From Psychromonas antarctica (GTDB taxonomy: Bacteria; Pseudomonadota; Gammaproteobacteria; Enterobacterales; Psychromonadaceae), in contig NZ_JAHNZV010000005.1 in the NCBI RefSeq assembly GCF_022267535.1, forward strand, positions 1-64,000: a DNA stretch of 64,000 nucleotides, written 5' to 3'. The position numbers and the translations under genes were made by a program. How positions within the stretch are numbered: the stretch's first letter is position 1; every line of letters starts with the position of its first letter. Below, piece by piece: positions 38,996 to 49,630 of the stretch. The notes under the pieces are model-generated. The model was not told where the DNA came from. It saw only the letters and a list, made by a program, of their open reading frames with translations, and ran no database searches.

Positions 38996-40555
38996 TTAAG
39001 CTTGCTGTCTTTTTGAAACACGTAGGTTAATAAACGCGAGTGCACCAACCATCAAGAAGATTAATGTTGCGATTGCACTTGCCAAGCCAAAGTCTTGACC
39101 GCCACCACCTTCGAAAGCGATTCGGTAAGTATAACTCACTAATAAATCCGTATGTCCAGCAGGCGTCGATGAGCCAAGGATATCGGGTGTACCGTTAGTT
39201 AAGAGTTGAATCAATACAAAGTTATTAAAGTTAAACGCAAAACTGGCGATTAACAATGGTGCTAATGGCTTAATGATTAATGGAAAAGTAATCTTGAAAA
39301 AGTTATCAAGCGGGCCTGCACCATCAATTGCTGATGCTTCGTAAAGATCGCTTGGAATTGATTTTAACAGCCCCATACATAAGATCATCACGTAGGGATA
39401 GCCCAACCAGGTATTAACGATTAAGATCATTGTTTTAGCCAGGTAAGGTTCAGTAAACCACTGCAGCTTGACATGAAATAAGGCGTTTAATAGTTCGTTA
39501 ATTTCACCAAAACTTTGATTAAATAAACCTTTAAAGATCAAGATTGAAATAAACGCAGGAACAGCATAAGGTAAAATAAGTAACATACGGTAAACCGCTT
39601 TACCTTTTAACTCATCCCATTGCACAACTGTTGCTAATACCAAACCAAATATCAATGTCAGCCCTACCGAGCCAGCCGAGAAAACCACTGTCCAGATAAA
39701 TATTTGTAGAAACGGTCCTCTAATACCTTTATCTATAAAGATGCGTTTGAAGTTTGTCCAACCGGTATTAACCACAAATCCAGGGGACAGAATTTTTCCT
39801 GTAAAGGCTCCGTTTTCATCTACAACTTGGTAATTCCCAATTTCAAAATTTGGTTTCATCGCAGTATTGTCAATGCGATTAACTAACGTAATTTGATCGT
39901 CTTGTAGTTGATAGCGAGGTACAGTTTCTGAGAATTTACGCAACCCCCCCATACTCAAAATCTGACCCGTTTCTGTATTAAGTGATAGTTCGCTTAGTGC
40001 TTCACGATTTTTAACAAGAAAACGTATTTGAGCACGCTTTCCTTGCTTCTCACCCATTAATGCCGTCAGCGCAATATTCTTATTTTTTTGCCCTAACATT
40101 AGCGGCTCAGAAACGAATTCTTGATCACCTTTGCTCAGATGAAGTTGAATTTTATTACCCTCTAACAGGTAAACTTCAAAAGCATAACTTGTTCCCGGCT
40201 GCTCATATTCTTGCTCTAGAAATTGAGATTGTACACGTTCAAATGTTAATTGATTCGAACCACTGTAATTAGTAAAGGCAATACCCACGGTGTACACAAG
40301 TGGAAAAATAATAAACAAAAACATGGCTGCGATGCCAGGGTAAATATACCGATGAGAATAGGTATCTTTACGGCCAAAAATAACCACACCCGAGGAGACC
40401 AAAATTAAGGTTACCAGCGCAAACGCAATTTCACCTTGCGCGTACATTAGAACAACTGCATAACCTGCTACTAATGATATAAGTGTTAATAAAATCCACT
40501 TTATCCAATTCGCACGAGAAGATTGTGCATTTTCCGATTTAATAGATAGTTCCAT
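38996..40555 (-). CDS. malF: Maltose/maltodextrin ABC transporter permease MalF
   Basis: A 519-residue permease, close to E. coli MalF (514). The first three helices are followed by the large periplasmic P2 loop (about 95-275) that contacts MalE. Five more helices follow, with the EAA loop [21 protein letters not shown]. It binds maltose in the membrane cavity during transport. It is 80 bases behind malE. No sign of truncation. Confidence 0.96.
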   Translation of the reverse strand: MELSIKSENAQSSRANWIKWILLTLISLVAGYAVVLMYAQGEIAFALVTLILVSSGVVIFGRKDTYSHRYIYPGIAAMFLFIIFPLVYTVGIAFTNYSGSNQLTFERVQSQFLEQEYEQPGTSYAFEVYLLEGNKIQLHLSKGDQEFVSEPLMLGQKNKNIALTALMGEKQGKRAQIRFLVKNREALSELSLNTETGQILSMGGLRKFSETVPRYQLQDDQITLVNRIDNTAMKPNFEIGNYQVVDENGAFTGKILSPGFVVNTGWTNFKRIFIDKGIRGPFLQIFIWTVVFSAGSVGLTLIFGLVLATVVQWDELKGKAVYRMLLILPYAVPAFISILIFKGLFNQSFGEINELLNALFHVKLQWFTEPYLAKTMILIVNTWLGYPYVMILCMGLLKSIPSDLYEASAIDGAGPLDNFFKITFPLIIKPLAPLLIASFAFNFNNFVLIQLLTNGTPDILGSSTPAGHTDLLVSYTYRIAFEGGGGQDFGLASAIATLIFLMVGALAFINLRVSKRQQA

Positions 40556-40635
40556 AAATTCCTCAGAGGTAAAACCAGCTCAATAAAGGCCCTTAGGTAA
40601 ATTACCCTAAGAGCCCCTTTTAACTTACTTTTTAA

Positions 40636-41820
40636 TTATTTAACGATACGTGCAGCTGCAGCATCAAGTGCTTCAGATACTGTTTGACGGCCTTGTACAG
40701 CATTGTTGATTGCCGCGCCTTCAGCGTACCAGAACTTAGACATTTCAGGAATGTTCGGCATTAATTCACCTGTTTGTGCATTCTGCATTGTTGCAGCAAT
40801 ACGCGGATCGGTGTCTAATTTAGCTTGGAAAGAGTTCAATGCAACAGCGCCAAGAGGTTTGTCGTTATTTACCATCTCTAAGCCAGCATCTGTTAGTAGG
40901 TAGTTTTCAATAAACTCTTTTGCAAGTTCTTGATTTGGGCTTGAAATATTAACACCAGCCGTTAACACACCAACAAATGGTTTAGCTGATTTGCCTTTGA
41001 ATGTTGGTAATACAGCAACACCGTAATTGATACCACTTTTATCGATATTACCCCAGCTCCAAGGACCATTAATAGTCATTGCAGTTTCACCTTTAGTGAA
41101 TGCAGCTTCAGCAACCGAGTAATCAACATCAGCACTGATTTCTTTACGCGCAATCATATCAAGAAGGAACTGTAATGCCCCTTTAGAACCTGCATTATTT
41201 ACGCCTGTATCTTTAACGTCGTAAGCACCATTTGAGAATTTAAATGCATAACCGCCATCCGCAGCAATAAGAGGCCATGTGAAGAACGGTTCTTTTAAGT
41301 TCCACATAATTGCAGATTTACCGTCTTTTTTAAGTTTTGCATCAATCGCGCTAATTTCTTCCCACGATTTTGGTGGTGTTGGCAATAAATCTTTATTGTA
41401 GATAAGAGAAAGTGCTTCAACCGCGATAGGGTAACCAATGTATTTACCATTGTAAGTAACCGCATCCCATGTGAAATCAGCCATTTTAGCTTTTAATGCT
41501 TTGCTTGGTTTGATTTCTGTTAATAGTCCAGCTTTAGCCCATCCACCAAAACGGTCATGTGCCCAAAAAACGATATCTGGACCCGCTCCTGTTGCTGCTA
41601 CTTGTCCATATTTTTCTTCTAATTTATCAGGATGAGCAACGATGACTTGCACACCAGTATCAGCTTCGAACTTTTTACCAACTTCAGCTAAGCCGTCATA
41701 GCCTTTATCACCATTAATCCAGATGGTGATTTTGCCTTCGTCCATTTTTGCATGCGCAATGTTTACACTGCCTAATGCAACAAGTACTGAAACAGCTAAT
41801 GTACCTAATACTTTTTTCAT
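40636..41820 (-). CDS. malE: Periplasmic maltose/maltodextrin-binding protein MalE
   Basis: A 394-residue secreted protein with a signal peptide of about 24 residues ending in AHAK. The mature protein has [50 protein letters not shown] and the aromatic C-terminal pocket [12 protein letters not shown], matching E. coli MalE. It binds maltose and linear maltodextrins and delivers them to MalFGK. First gene of the operon; its 5' region carries G-rich boxes that may be MalT sites. Confidence 0.97.
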   Translation of the reverse strand: MKKVLGTLAVSVLVALGSVNIAHAKMDEGKITIWINGDKGYDGLAEVGKKFEADTGVQVIVAHPDKLEEKYGQVAATGAGPDIVFWAHDRFGGWAKAGLLTEIKPSKALKAKMADFTWDAVTYNGKYIGYPIAVEALSLIYNKDLLPTPPKSWEEISAIDAKLKKDGKSAIMWNLKEPFFTWPLIAADGGYAFKFSNGAYDVKDTGVNNAGSKGALQFLLDMIARKEISADVDYSVAEAAFTKGETAMTINGPWSWGNIDKSGINYGVAVLPTFKGKSAKPFVGVLTAGVNISSPNQELAKEFIENYLLTDAGLEMVNNDKPLGAVALNSFQAKLDTDPRIAATMQNAQTGELMPNIPEMSKFWYAEGAAINNAVQGRQTVSEALDAAAARIVK

Positions 41821-41989
41821 AAATATTCCTTTAAAATAAATAGTAGTGTGTTGTTCTGTTCAACTTAAGCAACTTTATAGTCGTTTAACGTTTCTTTTAC
41901 TTCTAATATCGTTTCTCAAGTGGTTTATTTAACCTTAAAAACGATGCAGACAATAGTATGCTCACCTAGCATCGTCACCCTCCTTTTTT

Positions 41990-42129
41990 CTACGCCCCCC
42001 TTGACAAGGGTTGTTTATTGCCAAGAATGTTACCTACCGCACTAATTTACCTCCTCTATCCCCATATACGGTTGCAATGCCCCTCTTTTTGTTGCACTTT
42101 AGACGCACGGAGTGGGCTATCCCCCCCCC
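41990..42129 (-). promoter_or_regulatory. malE upstream region with G-rich candidate MalT boxes and a C9 tract
   Basis: Read toward malE, GGGGGGCGTAG is at 41990-42000, GGGGATAG followed by AGGAGG at 42049-42063 and a second GGGGATAG at 42117-42124. The last lies at the edge of an uninterrupted C9 (42121-42129). MalT boxes in enterics are G-rich with a GGGGA-K-GAGG core, so these are reasonable candidates, but spacing and exact core do not match perfectly. No other gene is seen in 41821-42399. Confidence 0.45.
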
Positions 42130-42399
42130 ATAAAATGTTGACAGCCGTAGTTTATTTTTACTTTGTAACTAGATTACCGCTCAATTAAAAGTTTAAATGC
42201 TTTTATTTCCCCATAATTACTTTCAAATTCATGTAGTTAGTCTGGTCTGGTTGTGTTTAATACCGCACCTACTTAAGGGGGCGGAGATGAAGCGACAATC
42301 AACCGTGAAAATAACCCAGGTATGACAGGGAAAGTAAGAAACAAGTAGCCATGTAAAATGCCAAACGGCGATGGTTACTTCTTTTATTTAAGGTTTAGT

Positions 42400-45087
42400 A
42401 TGATTATCAGATCAAAGTTATCAGCGCCAGCAGCACTCAAAAATGGTATCCTCCGCGAACGTTTAATGCACAATTTGGCAGACGCCAGATTAGGGTTAAT
42501 TTGTGCACCCGCAGGATATGGAAAAAGCACGGCCATTGCTGACTGGACCAAAAACAAAAAGAATTTGGCTTGGTTTACGATTGATCGTTTTGACGATAAT
42601 ACCAGTCAGTTTTGCAATTATTTTATTCATGCAATTAAACAAATTCAAGCTATCTCTTGTCCCGCGTCTTTAGAGGCGGTAAAACAAAGCCAGTACCCTG
42701 ACTTAATAAACCTGTTTACACTCTTTATTAGTGAGTTGGCCGAATTTAACGTGCCAATTTGCATTGTATTGGATGATTACCACCACATCAAAAACCCAGT
42801 GATCCATCAAGGTTTAGCTTTTTTTATTAAAAATATGCCTGCAAAATGGCAACTACTGATAGCCAGTAGAACTTCGCCACCGTTACCTGTATCAACTTTA
42901 CGTATTAAACAGCAACTCTTTGAGATAAATGAAACAGATTTAGCTTTTACCGATTTAGAGACTGATAATTTTTTCTCAAAATGCACAACTTTTTTCCGTG
43001 ACCCCGTCAAGCAACAAGCTTTAAGAGAAAATGTAGATGGTTGGCCAACTGCATTGCAACTTGTCTCTATTTTAAGTAAAGACACCGCAAGCTTTAATGC
43101 GTGTGCTGAACAGATAGGCAAAAGTAACCATGCTTACCTGTGGGACTATCTTGAAGAAGAGGTATTTTCCCCCTTAAATGCAACATTACAAGCATTACTA
43201 TTAACCATTGCGCCACTTAATAAAGTGGATGCCAATATTGTCAATAAACTGTGTAATATTGACGATGGTCAAGTTCAGCTAGAGCGACTGCAAGAGCAAG
43301 GTGCGTTTATTGTTGCGGTTGATAACCAACAAGATTGGTTTACTTTTCACTCCTTTTTTAAAGCTTTTCTGCTACACAAATGTAAGCATACACCGAACTT
43401 TAAATGTGATCATAAAAAAATAGCCAGTCTGTGGCTAGAAAGAGGGAATATTGAAGAGGCATTGCCGCACGCTTTAAAAAGTCAAAATGAACAGCTCATT
43501 ATTGATTTATTAAAAGAAGCCGGTTGGCAGTTATTTGATGCGGGTCAGTTAAACAGCTTAGAAGAGTGCTTTTCATTAATCAGGGACGCGGTGTGGGACA
43601 ACCCAGACTTAATATTGTTAGAGCTATGGATGCTTCAAAGCCGACATCAAGGTTATAAAGTAGTACCTTTGATCAAAAAAGCAGAGCTAATCTTCGCTGA
43701 ACAAAATATCGTTTTATCGGAACAACTGAAAAATGAATTTGCTGTTATCCATGCACAGATAGCTATCAATCACGGGAAAATAGATAGTGCATTAAAGCAA
43801 GCTGAGAAAACGCTATTATCCGTAGAAAGTAACAGCACCAGAGTCAACATTGTCGCACAAGCGATTGTTGGGGAAGCATACCATTGCCTAGGTAAACTGC
43901 CTTTAGCTTATCAATATTTTCAAGAAGTGAAGAAACTCGCTAGCCTGCAAAATATGCACCAAAATGTGATTTGGGCTTTATATCAACAAGGGGAAATACT
44001 ACATGCACAAAGTAACCATGTTGAAGCCGATAGGCATATAGACGCTGCGATTAGCTCAATTAACAGATATCGTCTACAAAAGCTCCCATTGTATGCATTT
44101 CCGCTACATTTTAAAGCGCAACAAGCTTATCAAGAAGGTGATTTTGACCTCGCAGAGCGTTTATGCGCGCAAGCGCTCAAGGTTATCTCGCCTTACGGCG
44201 AACAGTGGCGAGTGTACACTTACACTCTACAAGCTAAAATTGCTCTTGAAAAAAACGACCTTCAACAAGGAGGATTATTAGTTGAAGAGATCGAAAGATT
44301 ATTGCGCAATCAGCATTTTCACAGTGACTGGATTGCCGCTGCTAATTACACGCGTATTAAATATTGGCGAGCAACTAAAGACATTACAGCCATCGAGCGT
44401 TGGTTAGCGAGTGGACCGCGTCCCAAAAATGCATTTAACCATTTTGATCAATGTCATAACCGAAATCGGGCGCGTGCTTTCATCCAGCTAGGTGAGTTAC
44501 AGACCGCGCACAATATATTGGAAAAAAATATCAATGATGCGCAACAATATCAGCTGCAAATGGAAATCAACCGTAATCTCATTCTTTTAACCAGTGTTGA
44601 GAGTCTGTTAAAACAATTTACTAATGCAAAGATTCATTTGACGCAAGCATTAGAGTTATCACTACAGACTGGTTTAAATACTTGCTTTGTGCGCGAAGCG
44701 GTTAATCTAAAACCTGTTTATCAAGAGTTAGCCAACGATTCTTCATTAATCAATTCAGTCAAAGAAAAATTGGCTTACTTGCTCTTGTTATCAGGTATCA
44801 ATTTAAATGAAACACCTAAGAACCCATTTGATCCGGCCTCTGTGAGTAAAATCCAAGCGCATCCGCGCACCCCAAGGTTAGTTAAAAATATTCAACTAAC
44901 ACCAAGGGAATGGCAGGTACTCGGCTTTATTCACTCTGGATATCGCAATCACCAGATAGCAAAAGCGATGGCTGTTGCCCCGACCACCGTCAAATCGCAT
45001 ATACGTAATGTTTATCAGAAATTAGGATTAGAAGATCGCAATGAAGCCTTACTATTAAGTTCCGAACTCGTGGGCTTAATCGAGTGA
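42400..45087 (+). CDS. malT: MalT, ATP-dependent transcriptional activator of maltose genes
   Basis: An 895-residue STAND-class regulator. The start at 42400 (MIIRSKLSAP) aligns with E. coli MalT and follows AAGG by six bases; 14 upstream codons are rejected. The Walker A motif APAGYGKST is at 36-44, with VLDDYHHI as Walker B. A winged-helix and a TPR-like superhelical sensor domain follow (about 400-800). A LuxR-type helix-turn-helix ends the protein (TPREWQVLGFIHSGYRNHQIA). It is activated by maltotriose and ATP. It sits between malE and malK rather than beside malPQ as in E. coli. Confidence 0.95.
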   Translation: MIIRSKLSAPAALKNGILRERLMHNLADARLGLICAPAGYGKSTAIADWTKNKKNLAWFTIDRFDDNTSQFCNYFIHAIKQIQAISCPASLEAVKQSQYPDLINLFTLFISELAEFNVPICIVLDDYHHIKNPVIHQGLAFFIKNMPAKWQLLIASRTSPPLPVSTLRIKQQLFEINETDLAFTDLETDNFFSKCTTFFRDPVKQQALRENVDGWPTALQLVSILSKDTASFNACAEQIGKSNHAYLWDYLEEEVFSPLNATLQALLLTIAPLNKVDANIVNKLCNIDDGQVQLERLQEQGAFIVAVDNQQDWFTFHSFFKAFLLHKCKHTPNFKCDHKKIASLWLERGNIEEALPHALKSQNEQLIIDLLKEAGWQLFDAGQLNSLEECFSLIRDAVWDNPDLILLELWMLQSRHQGYKVVPLIKKAELIFAEQNIVLSEQLKNEFAVIHAQIAINHGKIDSALKQAEKTLLSVESNSTRVNIVAQAIVGEAYHCLGKLPLAYQYFQEVKKLASLQNMHQNVIWALYQQGEILHAQSNHVEADRHIDAAISSINRYRLQKLPLYAFPLHFKAQQAYQEGDFDLAERLCAQALKVISPYGEQWRVYTYTLQAKIALEKNDLQQGGLLVEEIERLLRNQHFHSDWIAAANYTRIKYWRATKDITAIERWLASGPRPKNAFNHFDQCHNRNRARAFIQLGELQTAHNILEKNINDAQQYQLQMEINRNLILLTSVESLLKQFTNAKIHLTQALELSLQTGLNTCFVREAVNLKPVYQELANDSSLINSVKEKLAYLLLLSGINLNETPKNPFDPASVSKIQAHPRTPRLVKNIQLTPREWQVLGFIHSGYRNHQIAKAMAVAPTTVKSHIRNVYQKLGLEDRNEALLLSSELVGLIE

Positions 45088-45253
45088 AGAAAGACAAACA
45101 GGGGGCATGATTTTTTATACTCTAAGTAACATAAAGATAAACATCAACTGCATATAAAAACTAAAGCGAAACGGTTCAGAAACTACTCGAGACAACAAAA
45201 ATGAGAAATTAAAGTGTTAATGGTGAATAACGGGATCTGCTTCGCAAAAGCTT

Positions 45254-45300
45254 CGACTAAGCCCCCCTAAAAATACCTCTACGCCCCCCGGGGGAGGATG
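45254..45300 (+). promoter_or_regulatory. malK upstream region with G-rich candidate MalT boxes
   Basis: CTAAGCCCCCC (45257-45267) and CTACGCCCCCC (45279-45289) are near-identical and start exactly 22 bases apart. They are followed by CGGGGGAGGATG (45289-45300), close to the enteric MalT core on the plus strand. CTACGCCCCCC also occurs upstream of malE. Two-turn spacing suits cooperative MalT binding; the assignment is inference. Confidence 0.5.
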
Positions 45301-45446
45301 TTTCGCCGCTACCCATAGCACAAGATAAGTAAAGGAAAAATACAGATTCAGATTATTCTCTTAGTCATATGCTAGATGATGATGGTTGTCTTGTGCATGT
45401 GGGCTAAAAAATCTGGCAAACATCAAGAATTAAGAAGGTAAAATTA

Positions 45447-46580
45447 ATGGCAGGCGTCGTATTAAAAAAAATAACCAAAGCATTTGGTGATGTTATTGTA
45501 CAAAAAGATGTTGACCTCGAAGTTATTGATGGTGAGTTTATCGCTTTCGTTGGTCCATCTGGCTGTGGTAAAACAACATTATTGCGCATGATTGCGGGTT
45601 TAGAGGATATCACATCGGGAGATCTTTATATCGATGGCGCACGTGTGAATGATACACCTCCATCACAACGCTCTATCAGTATGGTTTTCCAATCTTATGC
45701 ACTTTATCCGCACTTAAACCTAAAAGATAATATGACTTTTGGTTTACGTTTAGCCAAAACCCCCGAAGCTGAGATTCAGGAGCGTCTAGATTACGCATCT
45801 TCAATTTTACAGCTAGGTTCGCAACTGCATAAAAGGCCAAAAGAGTTATCGGGTGGTCAACAGCAACGTGTAGCCATTGGTCGTACATTGGTTAACCGAC
45901 CAAAAGTACTCCTATTTGATGAACCACTTTCAAATCTTGATGCTTCATTACGCGTACAGATGAGAATTGAAATCACCAAATTACATAAACGCCTTAATTC
46001 AACTATGATCTACGTAACACATGATCAGGTAGAAGCGATGACCATGGCCGACCGAATTGTTGTTTTAGAGAATGGCAGAGTTGCACAAGTAGGTACGCCG
46101 CTTGAGCTTTACCACAACCCAGAAAACTTATTCGTAGCTGGTTTTATTGGTTCTCCAAAAATGAACTTCGTAAAAGCTAAAGTGCTTGAATTATCAGATG
46201 AAGGTGTCATTGTTGAATTGCCAAATAAATCTCCGCTAACAGTACAAGTTGAACATGACACATTAAAAATAGGTGATGCGGTTACGATTGGTATTCGACC
46301 TGAACATATTGATGTATCATGTTCAACTCAATGTGGCGACGGAACAGCTAAAGACTGTTTCACTGGTGAAATCTACGTGCTTGAGCAACTAGGTAGTGAA
46401 ACACAAATTTACTTAGATGCAAAAGAGATCGAAAGTGATTTAATCATCCGTTATTTCGACGTTGCAGAAATTGCTCTTGGACAGAATTTTTCATTCAAAT
46501 TCCCAGCGCAACGCTGTCATCTCTTTAAAGAAGATGGAATGGCTTGTAAACGTACGTTTAAAGAGATTGGAAGTAAATAG
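45447..46580 (+). CDS. malK: Maltose/maltodextrin ABC transporter ATPase MalK
   Basis: A 377-residue ABC ATPase: Walker A GPSGCGKTT (36-44), signature LSGGQQQR, Walker B LLFDEPLSNLDA and switch His in YVTHDQ. The C-terminal regulatory TOBE-type domain (about 235-377) has GIRPEHID. In enterics this domain also holds MalT inactive and binds IIA-Glc. It powers MalFG. No lamB or malM follows; a terminator closes the gene directly, so the outer-membrane porin is elsewhere or different. Confidence 0.95.
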   Translation: MAGVVLKKITKAFGDVIVQKDVDLEVIDGEFIAFVGPSGCGKTTLLRMIAGLEDITSGDLYIDGARVNDTPPSQRSISMVFQSYALYPHLNLKDNMTFGLRLAKTPEAEIQERLDYASSILQLGSQLHKRPKELSGGQQQRVAIGRTLVNRPKVLLFDEPLSNLDASLRVQMRIEITKLHKRLNSTMIYVTHDQVEAMTMADRIVVLENGRVAQVGTPLELYHNPENLFVAGFIGSPKMNFVKAKVLELSDEGVIVELPNKSPLTVQVEHDTLKIGDAVTIGIRPEHIDVSCSTQCGDGTAKDCFTGEIYVLEQLGSETQIYLDAKEIESDLIIRYFDVAEIALGQNFSFKFPAQRCHLFKEDGMACKRTFKEIGSK

Positions 46581-46609
46581 TCTTTTATAAAACAGCAAAG
46601 TGATAAATA

Positions 46610-46641
46610 AGAAAACAGGAGCCTAGTGCTCCTGTTTTTAT
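46610..46641 (+). terminator. Terminator of malK
   Basis: AAAACAGGAGC/GCTCCTGTTTTT perfect stem around CTAGT, 30 bases past the stop. Confidence 0.92.
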
Positions 46642-46967
46642 GTCAAGAAGTAAAAACCCTGCAAAGGCAATAATTTACACTTTTAATAAGCATCGCCTGC
46701 AGCGTAGCCATAACTTAGAAAATTTAGCCACCGCCCCAAAAAGTCAAATTATTATGCACTTAAAACCCAAGCAAATCAAACGATAAATCACAAATATATA
46801 AAATATAAGCCCACTAAAGAAGTTAAGTAATTTTGTCCTGCGTAGCTCGCCTTACCTCGTCGCGTATAATGATTAGAAAAGCCAACAATCACAATTTAAT
46901 TTAAGATATTAAATCAATGACTTAAATATTAACATCTCCAATTGGATGCGAGAGCGCAGAAATGCAT

Positions 46968-47006
46968 GGAAATAATTTCGCCGTGTCGATTTGCTTATCC
47001 CGATGA
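46968..47006 (+). repeat. Dispersed GAAATAGCGG-core repeat, copy E (diverged)
   Basis: GGAAATAATTTCGCCGTGTC followed by GATTTGCTTATCCC. The upstream ATTGG...GAG...GAAAT...GG frame also matches copy C. Confidence 0.55.
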
Positions 47007-47146
47007 CACAGATATTAAGTAAAGCTGCAAACAGTGAATAGTTAGATTTACAAGAAAGCGTGGAAAACTATTTTGTCAGTAACGGTTGTCTGACTCCGGT
47101 TCAGATCCATCAGTTAGTTAATAAGTTACTAGAAACAATTAACTAA
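47003..47146 (+). pseudogene. Possible small gene broken by an in-frame TAG
   Basis: An ATG at 47003 opens 12 codons to TAG (47039-47041). The same frame continues for 34 codons to TAA (47144-47146) with plausible coding composition, including ENYFVSNGCLTPVQIHQLV. No family was recognised and there is no good ribosome site, so this may be a remnant or chance. The rest of the 46641-47213 gap holds nothing else I can identify. Confidence 0.25.
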
Positions 47147-47213
47147 TATCTTTTCTAATGCTATACCTGTTTTTACAATCAAATCTGATACTCACTTTCC
47201 ATCCTAGTGAGTA

Positions 47214-48026
47214 TCAAACTCGATAATAATCTAACGATATAAAACCATAAGTCAAAAAACAGCGCTGTAATGCTACTGATTTTTGAGTTTCACACAAAGT
47301 AACAACAGGTTTAGTATAATAAGCGCGGTGTTGATTAGAAACCTCACCTCTACGCTGCTCTCCAAGTAGCTGATGTACTCTATTTGCAATCGCTTTCCCA
47401 GAATCGACCAATTGCACCTTATTTTTAAAACAGTTGGCAATCTCATTTTTTAATAGAGGGAAGTGAGTACAGCCCAACACTAAAGTATCCGGTCTTTTCT
47501 GTAAGAGTAACCAAGGCGCAAGTATTTTTTGTAAGCATTTTTGATCAAATGGTAAGCCAGCCATTTTTTCTTCTGCTAATTTAACTAACTCTGTCGAGCC
47601 GATTTTTAGCACTTCAATATTGGCGGCAAATTTATTAATTAGAAATGTCGTGTAGTTGCGTTTTATCGTGGCAGGTGTTGCCAATAAACCAATGACACCA
47701 TTTTTGCTCAATTGCGCGGCGGGTTTAATCGCTGGGACGACACCGACCACAGGAATAGACAGATGCTCACGTAGCACCTGCAATACCAATGTACTCGCTG
47801 AATTACAAGCAATAACAATTAAATCTATTCTGTGTGTTGCTAGAAAAGAGAGCAGTAACTCGGTAATGCGGGTAATTAGAAAATCATCTTCGAGTTCACC
47901 ATAAGGAAAATAAGCATTATCAAAGAGATAAAAATAATTTATATAAGGGTTTTGCTGCTGCACGTCTTGGAAAACCGATAACCCACCGACTCCTGAATCA
48001 AAGATCAAAACTTGTTTTATTAGCAT
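47214..48026 (-). CDS. murI: Glutamate racemase
   Basis: A 270-residue racemase from the ATG at 48026; an in-frame ATG at 48062 with an AGG ribosome site would give 282 residues and is a real alternative. The two catalytic cysteines lie in ACNSAST and GCTHFPLL, with the N-terminal FDSGVGGLSV phosphate-free substrate loop. It makes D-glutamate for peptidoglycan. It is divergent from trmA, as murI and trmA are close in many gammaproteobacteria. Confidence 0.93.
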   Translation of the reverse strand: MLIKQVLIFDSGVGGLSVFQDVQQQNPYINYFYLFDNAYFPYGELEDDFLITRITELLLSFLATHRIDLIVIACNSASTLVLQVLREHLSIPVVGVVPAIKPAAQLSKNGVIGLLATPATIKRNYTTFLINKFAANIEVLKIGSTELVKLAEEKMAGLPFDQKCLQKILAPWLLLQKRPDTLVLGCTHFPLLKNEIANCFKNKVQLVDSGKAIANRVHQLLGEQRRGEVSNQHRAYYTKPVVTLCETQKSVALQRCFLTYGFISLDYYRV

Positions 48027-48156
48027 TAATAGATCGCCGCTGGGTACATAGACAACCTGCATTTTAACCTGTAAAGGAAATAAAAAGAATATCTCTGGTC
48101 AAGTTGCAGAGGCTACTTTAAAATTCCTTTCTATTATTACGCTAATGAGGTTAAAA

Positions 48157-49254
48157 ATGAGTCTGCAATTTGTTGATCCCGATAATTATGATAAACAGTT
48201 AAATACCAAAAAAGAGCAATTTAACAGACAATTCGCTAGCTTTAATCTTCCCGCATTAGAATGTTTTGAATCACCAAAACTCAATTACCGCATGCGCTCA
48301 GAGTTTCGCGTTTGGCATGACGGAGATGATCTTTCTTACATTATGTTTGATAAAGAAAGCAAAGAAAAAATACGTATTGAACAGTTTCCGCCAGCAAGTA
48401 TGGCGATTAATCAGTTGATGCCACAATTAATCACCTTACTAAAAACAGCCGATATTTTACGGCGCAGGTTATTTCAGGTGGATTTTCTATCCAGTTTAAG
48501 TGGCCAAATCGTTGTCAGCTTGCTTTACCATAAACAGCTGGATGATAACTGGGTGGCAGAAGCGAATCGTATTAAACGAGAATTGTCGAAACAATTTAAC
48601 ATCAATTTAATCGGGCGCGCTAAAAAACAGAAAATATTGCTCGATCAAGATTATATTATTGAAGCCTTGGAAGTCGATGGTGAGAAATTATTTTATCAAC
48701 AAATTGAAAACAGCTTTACTCAGCCCAACGTCGAAGTGTCTATTAAGATGCTTGAATGGGCCATCGACTGCACGCGCAACAGCCATGGGGATTTACTTGA
48801 GCTGTACTGTGGTAATGGCAATTTCACACTGGCATTGGCTAAAAACTTTACTAAAGTCCTAGCGACCGAAGTGGCTAAAAGCTCAGTGCACTCTGCACAG
48901 TTTAATATAGCTAAAAACAATATTGAGAATGTCACCATTATTCGTATGTCTGCAGAAGAGTTTACTCAAGCGATTAATGGCGAGCGCGAATTTAATCGTT
49001 TACAGGGCATTAATTTAAGTGATTATCAATGTAATACTATTTTTGTCGATCCGCCACGCTCAGGTCTTGATGATGAGACCGTCAAGATGGTACAAAGTTA
49101 CGATAATATTTTATATATTAGCTGTAATCCTGATACTTTATATAATAATCTCAAAGTGTTTAATGATACCCATGAAGTAAAACGTTTCGCTCTGTTCGAT
49201 CAGTTTCCCTACACACATCACACTGAAGCTGGCCTTTATTTAGTCAGGCGTTAA
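48157..49254 (+). CDS. trmA: TrmA, tRNA (uracil-54-C5)-methyltransferase
   Basis: A 365-residue enzyme. The ATG at 48157 follows GAGG by seven bases and fits the E. coli length (366). Signatures include [16 protein letters not shown], the SAM motif [25 protein letters not shown] and the nucleophile in YISCNPDTL. The C-terminus FDQFPYTHH matches E. coli. It forms ribothymidine at position 54 of tRNAs. Unlike its paralogue RlmD in this window, it has no Fe-S cysteine cluster. Confidence 0.95.
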   Translation: MSLQFVDPDNYDKQLNTKKEQFNRQFASFNLPALECFESPKLNYRMRSEFRVWHDGDDLSYIMFDKESKEKIRIEQFPPASMAINQLMPQLITLLKTADILRRRLFQVDFLSSLSGQIVVSLLYHKQLDDNWVAEANRIKRELSKQFNINLIGRAKKQKILLDQDYIIEALEVDGEKLFYQQIENSFTQPNVEVSIKMLEWAIDCTRNSHGDLLELYCGNGNFTLALAKNFTKVLATEVAKSSVHSAQFNIAKNNIENVTIIRMSAEEFTQAINGEREFNRLQGINLSDYQCNTIFVDPPRSGLDDETVKMVQSYDNILYISCNPDTLYNNLKVFNDTHEVKRFALFDQFPYTHHTEAGLYLVRR

Positions 49255-49299
49255 GCTCAGATTAGGAATCCTCTAGAGGCAATAAAATCTATCTACTGA

Positions 49300-49620
49300 T
49301 ATCCCCATATTACTTTAATATGCAAAATCAGCAGGCCAAATTACACTTAGATGCGAGGCATAAAATTGAAGTATAGTGATCCTATATTGATATATTATAA
49401 CGATGCAGATGAGGGCAATTTGGCTTCCCCTGCGAGGACTCAACAGGAAACCAGTATTGCAGCATTACCGTATTCAATAAGAGAACCGGCATCCAAAATG
49501 TTAAATACTTGCATTCACACCTAGCGATGTAGTTAATCGCTCGAAAAGCCGTCATGCTGCGCTTTATTCTGCTATCCCTCAGCAGGGGGCAAAAAAACAC
49601 TTTGAGGTATCATGGGGATA
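49300..49620. repeat. MITE-like element, about 320 bp
   Basis: Both ends start TATCCCCAT in inverted orientation, and similarity continues inward (left ATTACTTTAATATGC, right GATACCTCAAAGTG). GCAGG/CCTGC inverted bits follow. The interior has no plausible transposase. The left end also matches the solo end at 23141-23172. It fills the gap between trmA and the prephenate dehydratase gene. No clear target-site duplication was seen. Confidence 0.65.
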
Positions 49621-49630
49621 GTAAACTGTT

